A DNA stretch of 64,000 nucleotides from Haliclystus octoradiatus (Eukaryota > Cnidaria > Staurozoa > Stauromedusae > Haliclystidae), in the NCBI GenBank assembly GCA_916610825.1, contig OU744449.1, positions 12,097,520 through 12,161,519 of the forward strand, read 5' to 3'. The translations under genes were made by a program, and so were the position numbers. A model generated the notes under the pieces. The model was not told the DNA's origin. It saw only the letters and a program-made list of their open reading frames with translations, and did no database searches. The stretch's first letter is position 1. Each line of letters begins with the position of its first letter. This document shows positions 49,703 through 62,136 of this stretch, piece after piece.

Positions 49703-51111
49703 AACTAGTGAGAATATAGCAAGTTACGATCGGATGCTACAGATTTCAAATATAGTTGTTTTGTAGAAATATTTGAAATTACAGTATTAACAATCCTATA
49801 TTTTTGAAATATATAAACACGAAGATACCAAGTTAATTAATGTTTGTTTTATCCTTGTATATATGCTCAGTGTGTGCTGGTGATGAAAGATTGTTGCTGC
49901 TATATCTATAAACGTATAAATTCAAAAGTATGCTCAAAACGGTGTCAGGATTTTCGAACTCAGAACCTGTAAAAGGTCCTGATAGTGAAACCTAGCCTTG
50001 GATGGAATGATTATGTAATGATGGTATGCTTTTTATGTAAGGCCATATAGATTATAGAATAATGGGAACAGACGAATTAATTAATAATACAGATAGAAGG
50101 ACAGAGAGTATATGCTTAGCAGAACCTAAAGTCTGTGTCACAGGTTAATAATACGCAAGCTGTCGGCTGAAAAATGCTTATGTCTTGCTCTGGCCTGTGG
50201 AGATTTTTGTATCACCATCAAAAGCCAACTATAAAGGTTTATAGAACTAATGAAAGCGTCCCTATAGTTGCTCTCTCACTCCATCTAAACAAGTTTGCTA
50301 CTTACTTTTATGTTTCTTTACTAAATTCTCTACAAGGCGTTTTTCGCCGGCATTTGCGTTCGATTTATCTAAATAGAGATCGCTTGTCCATGACCATGGC
50401 ATATCATCTGAGAATAAAAATCGCGTACCGGTTAGTAAGCTTAACGAGTTTATACAAATTTTGGACATTCGAAAGAATAAACATCTGGCACATAGCAATG
50501 TTACATTTTGCACGATAGCTTGCGCACTATAAATAGAACTTGATCGGAAAACATAAAAATTATATATTGACTACAATGAAATGATGACTCGGTACAGCGG
50601 TTTATAATAGCATCAGATAATAATTACTCCACTCCAGTCAATGTAAACTAGAGAATTTGGACTCCCTCAGGGAATATATATAGTGACATTGACTCCCCTG
50701 AAAAACATTGCAATTTTGCACACCTTCGATATGCCGATATGATTAGTTAAAGAATGATTATTAGTCATCTAACTCATTTAAATTCAAATGTACAAGCATA
50801 GCAACGAACAGACAGTAAATAATTCTTAAGGGAAGGCTATATATAATGAAAATCGATTTAAATTAATCTTTTTTCTTGTTGAATTGAATTAAACAGTATT
50901 TATATCGCTGAATCGCAGAGCTTTCCTTTGGCCCTTTAGGATATTTTGTTGAAAACAGTCAAGGCAGAAAACCATTTTTTCAAATAAAAAACGGTAATTT
51001 CCGGCCCCTATTTCCTCCGCTTTTCAGAATAATGTTATAAATTGGTTAAAATTCAGGGTACCCGTGCAGTGAAGTTGTTAAAACCATGTTGAGTCAACGA
51101 ACGGATGTGAC

Positions 51112-51197
51112 TAGCCTGCGTACTAGCTCCACCAGGTTTCTTCTGAAACCATAGTTTCAGGAATAATCTCGGGGGTGGTACGCTGGTACGCAGGCTA
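51112..51197. mobile_element. 86-bp palindromic mini-element with TAGCCTGCG ends
   Basis: TAGCCTGCGTAC and GTACGCAGGCTA are exact inverted ends, followed by CTAGCTCC/GGTACGC-type partial symmetry and an inner GAAACCATAGTTTC palindrome. Together with its flanking base each end reads CTAGCC/GGCTAG. Related to 34199-34278 and to the ends of 21167-21990. Confidence 0.75.
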
Positions 51198-53312
51198 GGA
51201 TGTGACGCGTTAATGCCCGGCTATTTCTCAGGGGTCGGGGGCTGTGGTGTCAATTGAGAGGTGCAGAAGTGGAAGTTTTACTTTTTTATATAATCTGGTC
51301 AGTATTTTTGACAAATAAAGAGCAACAAAAACAAATAGTAAGGCTCGTGACCTGTTATTGCCTCCTTTGAGTGAAATAATATGAATACTGAAGCAGTCAT
51401 AACGCTAGTACCCAGTCCTTTTCATAATAAAACGGTTGCTGTCAAGGCCGGATTCGGCACGGTTAAATCTGCTGGTGTTTGCAGTAATCGATTTTTTAAG
51501 CCTATTTTTTGTGTCCGTGTCGCATTGCACATATATAAAGCCTCATTGCGACGTCGCTGGTAAGGGGTTTGGCACATATATTTTAGTTTGCAATATATTT
51601 TTAGAACGAGCCAAATAGTACAGTCATTTTTATGTTCAATTTTTACATGAACATCCTTACGTGATTAAACAAGAATTTTGACCCCCATAAACAAGCCCTG
51701 AATTGGCACTTTGGCGCAGATTCCATTTACCAACAATATCAGTATCTTTTAGGACATACAATGACACTTCCCTTCGATTTCTACAGTAGCCAATCAGAAG
51801 ACTAGAAGCGGTTATGTGACATAAATACCAGAGATCCCAGGCTTTGGTACATTTACTACTACTTTACTTTTTATTTCGTCACAATATTATCAATTTATTA
51901 CTTGTTGCAATTAATAAAAACGTTTGAATGTGTGACCTTTGTTTCCATGGCAAGCAAGAAGACTGAAAAAGAACATAAATTATGTAGGAGGTGTGCGCGA
52001 GGATTGTGTGCTATGATCATGAAGAACAGTACATTACAAACTACAAACAACGAACTACTATTTTAAAATGCAGCTCCCTGTGTTCAACCGGACTTGGACA
52101 CAGGGCTTCAACAATTTCTATCGAGGTCCCTCATGAACTTTTCAGTTGAATTGTGTTTGCGGCGGCAGTGCAGAGACGATTGTCGCTGATTAATCATATG
52201 ATTTATCATGAAGAGACCGAAACATAATTTTTACACACATTTATTTACTCCAACCATATAATTTAGTGATAATAATTTGCTATCAGCGTGGTTTTATTAT
52301 TTTTTGGTCGCTCTGGGCACGATAACAGTTTGACTCGACGTTCGCTCCAAAGCTGTCTGGTATGTTTAGACCGTATTTGCCTTTGTGGCATCATTTTGTC
52401 ATTATTTCAACATTTTGTTGTTTTGTATATACACCGTAACTCCCACGTGATAGCATGAAAACTATGAAATTTCTAGCTGGCAATCCACGAAGTATTCTAT
52501 TTTTAAGACATTTCTACTTTTTTAGTCAGAATCGCGACCGGATTTTCTTACTTTCATTCTTATTGTTTGTGTTCTTGTATTGTAAACACTGGCACATAAT
52601 GCACTGTTACCTTTAAGAGCCCCCGTATCTACTCTAAGGACCTAGTCGTCTTTCATTCTATTTGCTTTGTTTAAACCATGTTAATTCAATGGTGACACCT
52701 GAAAACGCCAATACAAGTGTTTCTGCCTGGTCTTTGCAGATAACCCGCGAAAACAACAACGACATGCCTGGACTTATTTATTAGTAAAACACACACATCT
52801 TCTGCGACTGATTGTCTATTGTGTATTCAGGCTGTGAGCTATCTCTCTGTCCTTTCCTATTGTATGTCTCTTTGAATGTTCTGCGTATGGATAATTCTTC
52901 CCTAGACCCTAATTCTACTCTCCCTCTGTGTACCTAGCGTGGTGGGGGTTTCCAATCTATTGTTTTTGAGTTGCTTCATAACAACAAAACATATTTACTC
53001 TATCGTTTGCTGATTTTTCAATTATCTATAGAATATTAATACTCATTAAATTGATCTGTTCTGTCTTCTGTGCAAATCTTACCTGAAGCACACCATATTT
53101 TTTAGTTCAATTAACGCCTTACTCACGAATTTACCTCCTGCTTTAAGTTTCTTCATTCCGAATCGTCTGCAGGCGTAGTCCAGATATAATGTTATTTGGC
53201 TACATACAAATCTAATTGTTGCTGATTCAGATCAAGATAACATACCTAGGCAATTTAGTAAAATATTTATTTTGGTTATTTTGTTTACAATTATTGTCCA
53301 ACAGCAGCTGCA

Positions 53313-53555
53313 CAACTGATACCAATGTGGTCAACTCATAAAAAATTGAAACTCAAAGTGTTTACCTTAACTTGTTGTATTAAGTGCCTTGATTACTTTA
53401 CCAAGTTCTCAAATGCTTATTTTTCAAAAGGTGCTTATCCGTTTATCGAAAAAACTTTGCAAAGTAATCAATCCCACTTAATACAACATGCCAAGGTAAA
53501 CAATTCACGTTTTAATTTCTGTGAGTTGACCTTATTGCTCAATCTATGATCAGTG
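53313..53555. mobile_element. Hairpin MITE-like element
   Basis: The left arm (GTGGTCAACTCATAAAAAAT, GTTTACCTTAACTTGTTGTA, TTAAGTGCC, TTGATTACTTT) is inverted at the right (AAAGTAATCAATCCCACTTA, TACAACATGCCAAGGTAAAC, GAGTTGACCTTAT). Arms are about 90 bp with roughly 85% identity by eye. No coding capacity. Confidence 0.7.
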
Positions 53556-53565
53556 TCCAACAAAA

Positions 53566-53765
53566 TGTTTTTCCTTCCGCGAATTTTTTCTTATTGGATA
53601 AACTTTTGAGTAATTTTACTGACATAAAAACTTGAAATCGACAAAAAAAATTTCATAATTTTCTAGTTATTTTAGCTTTCTATCCAGCATTTTGCCTTTT
53701 TCATTTTGCATTTTGCCATTTTGCCTTGCCTTTGCCTTAATTTTGCCAGCCTTCTGCAAACCAGG
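53566..53765. repeat. Dispersed repeat, copy 1 (partner at 55628-55790)
   Basis: It shares AAAATGTTT, TTTGAGTAAT, AGTNACATGAAAA-like, TATCCAG and CAGCCTTCTGCAAACCAG in the same order with 55628-55790. This copy has an expanded ATTTTGCC tract. Family unidentified. Confidence 0.55.
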
Positions 53766-53879
53766 TTTCCAAGTTTTCGGACTTTGTTGGACCCTGTCAT
53801 GATCTTCATCTTCATTTGTGTGCAAGATTAAATCATAATACATAGAGACATAAAATAGAATCGAAATTATATAATCAGG

Positions 53880-53997
53880 AATTATTATTGGAAAATGACT
53901 TGGAATAAAACGTTATAAATTTGCAAACAAACCCGCGTTATGGAAATTAAATCACAACGATATAAAATATATCCTGATAATTTTACAGCCAGTAAAT
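53880..53997. repeat. Dispersed repeat, copy 2 (partner at 30228-30356)
   Basis: GAAAATGACTTGGAATAAAA, GCAAACAAACCCGCGTTATG, GAAATTAAATCAC and ACAGCCAGTAAATG match the copy in the tetraspanin 2 intron, in the same orientation. Confidence 0.7.
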
Positions 53998-55008
53998 GTT
54001 GTTTTGACTCGCAATAATAAATCATACAGTCCTCATTTTGTCCAGAATAAAGGACTTGATCACAAAAGATTTCAGAGGGTTTCAAAGCTAGGTTGCAGAT
54101 AAGCTGGAAAATCACTTATCCGGATTGCACTCAAGCGTGTTACACTGTACCAGCAGTTCATGAACATAAGTCAGAATCCCCACTCTTGTTCTTGGACAGG
54201 TCATTAGAATTTAGGTGATTTCATGTTTTATTTTCAGAAATTTTAATCAAATAGGCTAGCTCATGAGCACTCCAAGAGCAATCCTACTTTTGATGAACTG
54301 CTCATAAACTGATCATGTTTATGGCAGGGGTTTGTTTACCAGCAATGTCTTGAGTCTTTTATATACCGGTATATAGGATCTTCACGTTTTGAGCGGACCC
54401 TGATCAGGATCTGCACCCTTGAAATAATCAGCCATATCTTGAACATGATCCAGAATTGATTCTTAGCCACACAAACTGTGCTGAGGAAATGAATGCTGAC
54501 TTTTAATAGCAATGGACACTATACTGCAAGTGAAACAAATTATTTAGCAAATAATATGAAGTAGATGCAGAGCCATCTATTTACAAGAGTTGGGACACTC
54601 TTTCATGTGCCTCTCTCAGCGTTCATTGGACAGATACCACTCACATGATTTCATGGAGCCGCCATTTCCGTTCCGTCAAACCCAGGTCGCAAAATTTGAA
54701 GAAAGTGCGAAAAAATAATATCATGAATTTGGAAAACTTTTTGTTCAAAAGCAAAACATCTTTTCAATGGAACGAAAATGGTGATTTTCAAGCCCAAAAA
54801 GTTTTGTATCCCAACTCTTATAAATAGTTGGCTCTGGGTAGGCGGGATGAGGCTTTGTTTATTTTGAATCCAATTTGGTTGCCATTTTCAACAATGTTTT
54901 GGACCTGGACCCAGACTGGATGCGCATCCTCAAAATAAAGGATCTGAACACTCCTGTGTTTACTGTTGCATGCATTCATTTGCTTTATATTCTTAATATA
55001 CAGGTACT

Positions 55009-58000
55009 ATGGAGCAACAAGCAGAGTCAACCATGAATGACATCCAATCAAAAATATCTAATTCTGTGGCTGACAATTGGTGTTATACTCATGTCAAAGT
55101 TGTAAAGTTTTCCTATATGTGGACTATAAATAATTTTAGCTATTGTCGAGAGGAGATGGGAGAGACCATGAGGAGTTCTACCTTCTCAGCTGGACACAAT
55201 GATAAGATGAAATGGTAGGTATTTGAATAGATATACAACATTTCGATCTCAAGGTCTTGCGTCAAAACACCAGATATTTGATTGCTCTCATATTTTATAT
55301 CTTTATATTTACAGTAGCCGCATATTGTTGGGTGATTATATATTTCAAGGTTTTGCTTGGCTTTATAAATATAATCGATTGAATGGATAATAAAAATATG
55401 AATGGAATGGATCATGATAATTTCAGATGTTGATGTTTGGTTTTACTTGAACTTTGTGCAAAAGCCGAAAATCATCAATATCCTGTAATTTTATATACCC
55501 CAAACCTTCTTGATCTCAAGCAATAATTTTGATGTCTTAGTTATGTCACACCTACTTGGATGTGAAGTAAAAACATCAATATAGAACCAACAGGATGTCT
55601 ATCACATGTTGTATGCATAGTTCGACAAAAATGTTTACCTTTGGCAAACCTTGATTTTTGATATATGTTTGAGTAATATTAGTGACATGAAAATGTAAAA
55701 TACATTTTTTTCTCCCCCCCCCCCCAACTTTTTATCCAGTATTTTGGGTTTTCCAAGTAATGGTTTTCCTCAGCCTTCTGCAAACCAGAGCCTTTTCCTC
55801 AAATGGCCTGAAATTTCCAAGAAATCATAGGTTATACAGCAAGCTAGATAGATTGATTGTTGTAAAGTGAAATGAAACTCCCCTCCTCAGACCAGGAAAG
55901 ACAATCCCAGTATCTGCGCTACTGTATAGTATATTACTACTAGCCCAAATGGTATTGATAAATTTTCTCTGAATATCATTGCTAGCTATGCTTCTCTCAA
56001 GCTTTACTAACTGTTCTGATGTATTCTCATTACTAGGTGTTTGCGAATGAACCCCAAAGGGTTAGACGAAGAAAGTAAAGATTATTTATCATTATATTTG
56101 TTACTGGTAACATCTAATAAAAGTGAAGTTAGAGCAAAATTCAAATTTTCATTTCTGAATTCAAAACACGAAGAGAGTAAAGCTATGGGTAAGGGCATCA
56201 TGTAGCAGCATCATTATGCAGTATTCCAGCATATGTTTACAGTGATAATAACAACTGTTCATAGTCTAAAAGGCTAATAGGCTATCAGGAAACAAATCAT
56301 GATTACCAAGCAACTCACATATGTCTACCATTGTACATTGTACATAGACTTTTGATACATTAGTGTCAGATAATATTACAACACAATAGATATTTTGATA
56401 TGTGTCCATCGCTGTAATAACGGATACTAAAACGTAATGTAGACGGTGTTGCCCTACCAAAGGCACCCGTACCACTCCTCTATTTCTAGATGAGTGGCTT
56501 TTTTCGCTGAGAGCAATGATTTTAAACGCTCTTTGTTGATCTCTGCCGCGACACTGCAGATCAATTTCAACAGATTTCATGGTAGATAGTGTAATGTATC
56601 TATCGTATGCGCATGCGTAAGGTTATTTATAACTAAATGATTGCGCAGTTTTAAATCAGAGTGTTAGTGACGACCAGTGTAGAAGGTCGTATGTACGTAA
56701 TATTAAATACATGATCCAGATAACAGGATATACCTATTCGGGTGTTTATTCGTCTATTGTCTTCGTATCTTACATGGCGCAGTTGATCCTGTTATTTGGA
56801 CAGTAATATTTTACGTTATTCAAAGAGTTTAATTTTATTGCGTCACGATGGCTGATGTTAAATTATTGAAAAACAGTCGATCAGGCCTTAAAGGACATTT
56901 GACAAGAGCCTTAGATCGTCTGGTGGCATCCCTCACCAGTTTCACCAGTACAGAAGTAGCAGAACGAACTGAAAGTGATAGGGAAAATTTGACGATCACA
57001 ACGAAACGCGCTCACGATGCGCTGGAACGCTATGTGGCGTCACATTTGGCCGTGTTGGTACAAGAACCCATCAAAGATGGAGCAGAAGACCCGGAAGAGC
57101 CACAATTGGTTGAATTAGAAAACAGTTTTTATGACCTCGAGAGACAAGTGCGTGCCGTTACGGCCGTTGTGCCGAAAACCGTAGTCACAAGCACCACTGA
57201 TCCAGAAAACCGAGAAAGCACGTCTCAGCAAGTCAACGTTCAGACCTCTGCCCGACCTGTCATAAAGACACCACCAACATTAGATGCAGACATCAACCTA
57301 AAGCAGTTCCTGGATTGGCAGGAGGTATTTTTAAATTATATCGCGATTATTGATTTAGACGCCCAGCCTCATGATAGGCAAATTGCTACCTTTTGGGGTC
57401 TGTGTTCCCCAGCATTTCTGAACATGGTACGCCGCGTCATCAAAATCGAACGTTCAACGACGGACTCCCTTAAGTTAATACTGAAAAAGATAACCGATCA
57501 CTTAAGATCTAAGCGCAACTCTAACCTCGACTGGCAAAGCTTTCTCACAGTCACTCAAGGCTCAAACCAGTTAATTGATCAATATTACACGTATTTAATG
57601 GAGAAAAGTGACTATGCTAATGTAGATGCAGTGACTCCAGAAGCACTGCGGACCGCTGTTCTAGTACTAGGTTTAAGGGATGAAAATTTAAAACGCAAAG
57701 TTATCGCAAAATCTCCCCCGCTAAACCTAGAGGACACTCTCAAATTTTTACAAACCGAAGAAGCCGCTTCTTCCACTGTTAGTACCCTAGGTCAACAAGC
57801 CCACGCCACACATAGCACAATTGGTAATGTACAATCTACCAAAGCTAAGAAAAATCATAATAAACGTCAACAGAAAACGAAGCATGACGACAGTAACTCT
57901 GCTTCCAAGTCAAGTAATTCAGTAAGCCCTTGTTCTAAGTGCGGCTATGTTAAGCATTTTACATCAGTCTGCCCTGCCGCAAACGTGACATGTGACCACT

Positions 58001-61000
58001 GTGGCCTCAAAGGGCATTACTCAAAAGTTTGCCGTAAACGTTTAAAGTCCTTAGAGAAAACCAAAACCGTGAGCACATCAGTTATTAAATCGATGCAAGC
58101 TTCCAATGGTGGCAAATTACCGACAATTGATGTCGATGTTAGGGAAGACAATAAACTGTTAGGTCGTTTCCCTGCTGTCTGCGACACAGGTGCTCAAGGA
58201 ACCGTTGCAGGTCTTGACTTTCTGAAATCAATAGGCAAATTCGATAGCACGTTGGCTCCGTTCAGTCCACATAATTACGTTGGCGTCGATAATCGCGCTT
58301 TAGTTCAGGCCGGGACAATCAAATTAACTTTCGATTTAAATGGTAATAGCGTAAATACTACAGTCGTTATATGTTATGATGTGACCGGTCTTTATCTGTC
58401 TTTAGATGTGTGTAAACAACTTAAAATTGTACATGTAGACTTTCCAACCACATTATCTGAGAGGCACTTATCAAGTGTCATTAACACGCATCCTCAGAAT
58501 GTAGTTAATGTCAACAAGTCTTCATCACCACCTAAATCTGTTTTTAATGAAACCGCTCGTAAACAGTGGATTGATTCTTTGTCGTCAAATCCTACTCAAC
58601 AACAAAGAGAGGATGATTTTAAAAAACTAAAACAGATTTATTCTCAAGTATTTTGCGATACCGATGACGTTTTGCCGCGCATGTCAGGTGTCGGCGACGC
58701 AATGAAAATTGAGTTAATCGAAGACCACAAGCCATTTGCAGTTCATACTGCACGTCAAATACCTTTCGTTTATCGTGACAAGGCTAAATCTGAAATAGAC
58801 CGTCTACAAAAGATGGGCGTTATAACACCAGTTGGTGACACCCCTGTCGAATGGTGTCATCCGTTAGTAGTTGTAGGTAAACCTAACGGTGGCGTAAGAT
58901 TATGCGTAGACTTAACCAAATTAAATAAGCAAGTAAAACGCACATTGCACCCTGCTACAACGCCAGCTGATGCAGTGAAAAACATTGATTTGCATTCCAA
59001 GTATTTCACTTTATTTGATGCAAAGTGTGGTTATTGGCAACTTCCACTTGATGAAGATGCACAAAAATTAACAACATTTATCACTCCTTGGGGTAGATTT
59101 AAATTTTTGCGTGCCCCGATGGGTTTTATATCATCCGGTGATAGTTACAATTTAAGATGTGATCAAGCCCTTGAAGGCATTTCAAACGTTAACAAAGTCG
59201 TTGATGATACACTTATTGACGGTGATTCATACAAAACTTTAGTTGATCGAACTTGTACAGTATTAGAACGATTTGTTCGACATGGCATTACGTTAAATGC
59301 TGAAAAATGTAAATTTGCGCAGAAAACAGTCGATTTCGTTGGTTACGTCATAAAACCAGGAGGCTATTCAGCCGACCCAAGAAAAGTCGAAGCGATTTCA
59401 AATTTTCCTTCGCCTACAAATCGCACCGAGTTAAGGTCATTCCTAGGACTTGTCAATCAGCTAGGAATGTTTACACCGTCTATCAGCAGCACCGCTGCAC
59501 CACTACGAGATTTATTATCAGTCAAAAATGAATTTCTATGGCTAAACGCACGAAATGGCCTTCAATTCATTAAAAGAAGCCATGACGTCACCGCCGATTT
59601 TGTCTCTGTTCGACCCTACTGCAGAAACAGTTTTACAAACGGACGCTTCCAAGACAAAAGGTCTTGGATACGCTTTAATGCAAAAACAGCAAAACGAATG
59701 GAAACTAATCCAGTGTGGATCGCGCTTTCTTCAACCATGTGAAAACCGATATGCCATTATCGAACTAGAAGCGCTGGCCATCGTTTGGGCCACAAAAAAA
59801 TGCCACATTTATCTCGCTGGTTTACCAACGTATACCGTTTTAGTCGATCACAAACCTTTATTGCCAATTTTTAACAATTACACTTTAGATGCCGTTGAAA
59901 ATCACAAGTTACAATCGTATAAAAATAAGTTGTCAAACTATCAATTTCAGGTGGTTTGGACAAAAGGTAGCGCGCATATTATACCGGATGCATTATCACG
60001 GGCACCGGTCAATGATCCGTCTCTCGATGATGAAATTGAAAATGATACATCGTTAGCTTGTATGTCGTTTACGTTAAAAGTTGCTGCATGTAGTATCACC
60101 GCAGAGAACACTGACGATGAAGCTGCCGCTACTCTAAACGATTCTAAACAATCTAATGTTCGACAACCGTTGCCGGATCCAATCATTACGGATCTACAAA
60201 ATGTTGCACGAAATGATGCAGATTATCAATCACTCATAACCTGTGTTGAAAACAATTTCGCAGGTAATTCAGCAAACCAACCATATGTATTGGCCTATAA
60301 GAAAATTTGGCCAGAATTGTCAACCATCGACGGCCTTGTGTTGTATGGTCGTCGAATTGTCATTCCATCGAAAGCTCGTCAATCTGTAATTGCACGATTA
60401 CACGCCTCACATCAGGGCATTGTTAAAACAAAACGTCGTGCGCGTCAAACTGTATATTGGCCAGGTATTAACAATGACATTGTATCCTCCATTGAAGCCT
60501 GTTCACCATGTCAACATTACAGACCCAGTAATCAGAAAGAACCTTTAATTTCTGATAAACTTCCATCACGGATCTTTGAGTCAGTTTCAGCTGATTTGTT
60601 CCAACTCAACCAGAAATACTATTTGGTCTACGTCGACCGTTTATCCGGCTTTCCGTTCATTTCAGAATGGAATTCCGATCCGTCTTCGTCTCAAGTCATT
60701 TCAGTTCTTAAATCACACTTTTCCAAAACCGGTGTACCATCTCGTTTTCGTTCGGACGGTGGTCCACAATTTAAATCTGAACTGTTCACCAACTTTCTCA
60801 CCAGATGGGGTGTCAATTGGTCCCCGTCTTCGCCATACCATCCCCAGAGCAACGGTCACGCTGAAGCAGCTGTTAAAGCGTTAAAACATCTGCTTGCCAA
60901 GTGTGATAATGGAGATATTAAGTCGGAGAGTTTTCTGCAAGGTCTACTAGAATACCGCAACACTCCTAGATCAGAAGGGCGTTCCCCCTCGGAATGGGTG

Positions 61001-62136
61001 TATGGTCATCCCCTTCGTTCTTTAGTGCCCGCACACTACACTTCATTCTCCCGTTCATGGCAAACGTCAGCCAAAGAGATTGACAGTAAGCTACTCCGCA
61101 ACAAAGAAGCTACCACAAAGAATTACAACAAAGGTAGTAAAGTTCTAAAATCTATTCCTGTTGGCTCTCATGTGCTACTTCAACATCCGCAAAGTAAACG
61201 CTGGATAGAAGATGGTATTGTAGTGTCAAAGAATGATCGTGATTATCGCATTCGTCTGCCGTCCGGTAAACTCAAGTGGCGTAACCGTGTATTCCTGCAT
61301 GTTGCCCCTGATACTAGTTCCGACGACATAGCAGAACCAGACGTGAGTGATCAAGTGCAGTCCGACGATACTCCGCGATACCCAACCCGTTCAAGACGTC
61401 CACCTGACTATTACGGACGCAAATGATACTATTATCGATTTATCGTTTCAGTAACATCGTTATAATCATAAGTATATCATAATCACATATCAGTAATTTG
61501 TTAAAGTTAACCTCCCTAATAATAAGTATTCATGTTATGTTTAGTCGTTTAACTTGAAGGGGAGATGTAATGTATCTATCGTATGCGCATGCGTAAGGTT
61601 ATTTATAACTAAATGATTGCGCAGTTTTAAATCAGAGTGTTAGTGACGACCAGTGTAGAAGGTCGTATGTACGTAATATTAAATACATGATCCAGATAAC
61701 AGGATATACCTATTCGGGTGTTTATTCGTCTATTGTCTTCGTATCTTACAGATAGGTCTTGATTGTCAATGCGCAACAATGCGCCGCAGCTACTCACAAT
61801 GCAATTCCCTCTAGGCCATTCCATCCGCCATCCTCAGATGGTACTCATTTGATATTTCAGATAAAGTCAAGGCTGAGTTGACCTTAGGGGGATTTGAAGC
61901 ACGGTCGATCAGATATGACGGATACTGTGGCTATTATATGCTGATTGTAACTATATGTCCAGAAGTTAAATACATATTAAGAAATTGCCTTTCTTGTTTT
62001 ACTCATAGAAAGTCAAAGAGCTTACAGATTTGTTTTAGGTAAAGACTGGGGGTTCAAAAGATTTATACGTAGAGATTTTCTAATGGATGAAGAAAATGGT
62101 TTATTAGTTGATGATCGGCTAACCATATTTTGTGAG
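55009..62136 (+). CDS. SPOP: SPOP, MATH-BTB substrate adaptor of CUL3 ubiquitin ligase (5' part; gene runs off the right edge)
   Basis: SPOP recruits substrates through its MATH domain and CUL3 through its BTB domain, mainly in the nucleus. Visible coding exons: 55009-55214, 56037-56188, 62009-62136 (162 codons, phases 2 then 1). The translation is nearly identical to vertebrate [89 protein letters not shown] and LTIFCE. The substrate-groove aromatic residues known from human SPOP appear kept (Tyr in LSLYLLL, Phe in KFKFS, Tyr in RAYRF, Trp and Phe in DWGF). The BTB and BACK exons were not found by 64000 and should lie beyond it. The first coding exon begins at an AG only 5 nt before the ATG, so an upstream noncoding exon or a trans-spliced leader supplies the 5' end. 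Intron 2 is 5.8 kb because an LTR retrotransposon landed in it. Confidence 0.94.
55628..55790. repeat. Dispersed repeat, copy 2 (partner at 53566-53765), with poly-C tract
   Basis: Same word order as the partner copy. It includes a run of 12 C at 55714-55725. It lies in the first coding intron of SPOP. Confidence 0.55.
56440..56589 (-). mobile_element. SINE copy, distal part, split by an LTR element
   Basis: It matches 32740-32875 of the full copy (CCCTACCATAGGCA-like, CTCTATTTCTAGA, GAGAGCAATG, AGATCAATTTCAACAGATTT). It stops at the GATAG target duplication, and the rest continues at 61751 after the LTR retrotransposon. Confidence 0.75.
56590..56774 (+). repeat. 5' LTR of the Ty3/gypsy-type element
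   Basis: 185 bp, TG...CA ends, the same length as the 3' LTR and no difference seen by eye. Confidence 0.93.
61566..61750 (+). repeat. 3' LTR of the Ty3/gypsy-type element
   Basis: 185 bp, preceded by a purine-rich tract and followed by the GATAG target duplication. Confidence 0.93.
61751..61930 (-). mobile_element. SINE copy, head-proximal part, after the LTR element
   Basis: It continues the SINE interrupted at 56589: GATTGTCAATGCGC, CCATTCCATCCGCCA, GATAAAGTCAAGGCTGAGTT, and on the minus strand a decayed B-box region (GCTTCAAATCCCC). The tRNA-like A box is no longer clear in this copy. Confidence 0.75.

Larger units (their letters stand above)
49280..55003. other. Gene-poor spacer between the modular protein gene and SPOP
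   Basis: About 5.7 kb with the 3' UTR of the upstream gene, a TA microsatellite, a palindromic mini-element, a hairpin element and dispersed repeats. The noncoding first exon(s) and promoter of SPOP may lie here but could not be placed. The longest open frame (50174-50518, 114 codons) shows no known motif. Confidence 0.5.
56590..61750 (+). mobile_element. Ty3/gypsy-type LTR retrotransposon, recent, nearly whole
   Basis: 5161 bp, flanked by the 5-bp target duplication GATAG (56585-56589 and 61751-61755). The 185-bp LTRs begin TGTAATG and end CTTACA, and look identical by eye, so the insertion is young. A TGG-starting primer-binding site follows the 5' LTR and a purine-rich tract (GAAGGGGAGA) precedes the 3' LTR. 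The coding region covers roughly 56.85-61.43 kb. Parts in order: gag with two CCHC zinc knuckles near 57.95 kb, aspartic protease, reverse transcriptase, RNase H, integrase with a GPY/F-like end. RNase H before integrase, with no envelope region, places it in Ty3/gypsy. It looks almost whole, with about one break in the coding region. It sits in a SPOP intron in the gene's orientation, inside a SINE. Confidence 0.93.

Noticed and set aside
49930-50010. tRNA-like sequence on the minus strand with GAGTTCGAAAATCC as a B-box candidate
   Set aside because: The A box and the paired acceptor stem are not convincing; at most a SINE scrap.
50174-50518. Open frame of 114 codons (plus) and an antisense frame of 71 codons at 50298-50513
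   Set aside because: Neither shows a known domain, splice context or signal peptide. A decayed LINE piece is possible but not supported.
60576-60884. Overlapping frame inside the LTR retrotransposon
   Set aside because: A shadow frame of the integrase region; no evidence of an extra gene in the element.
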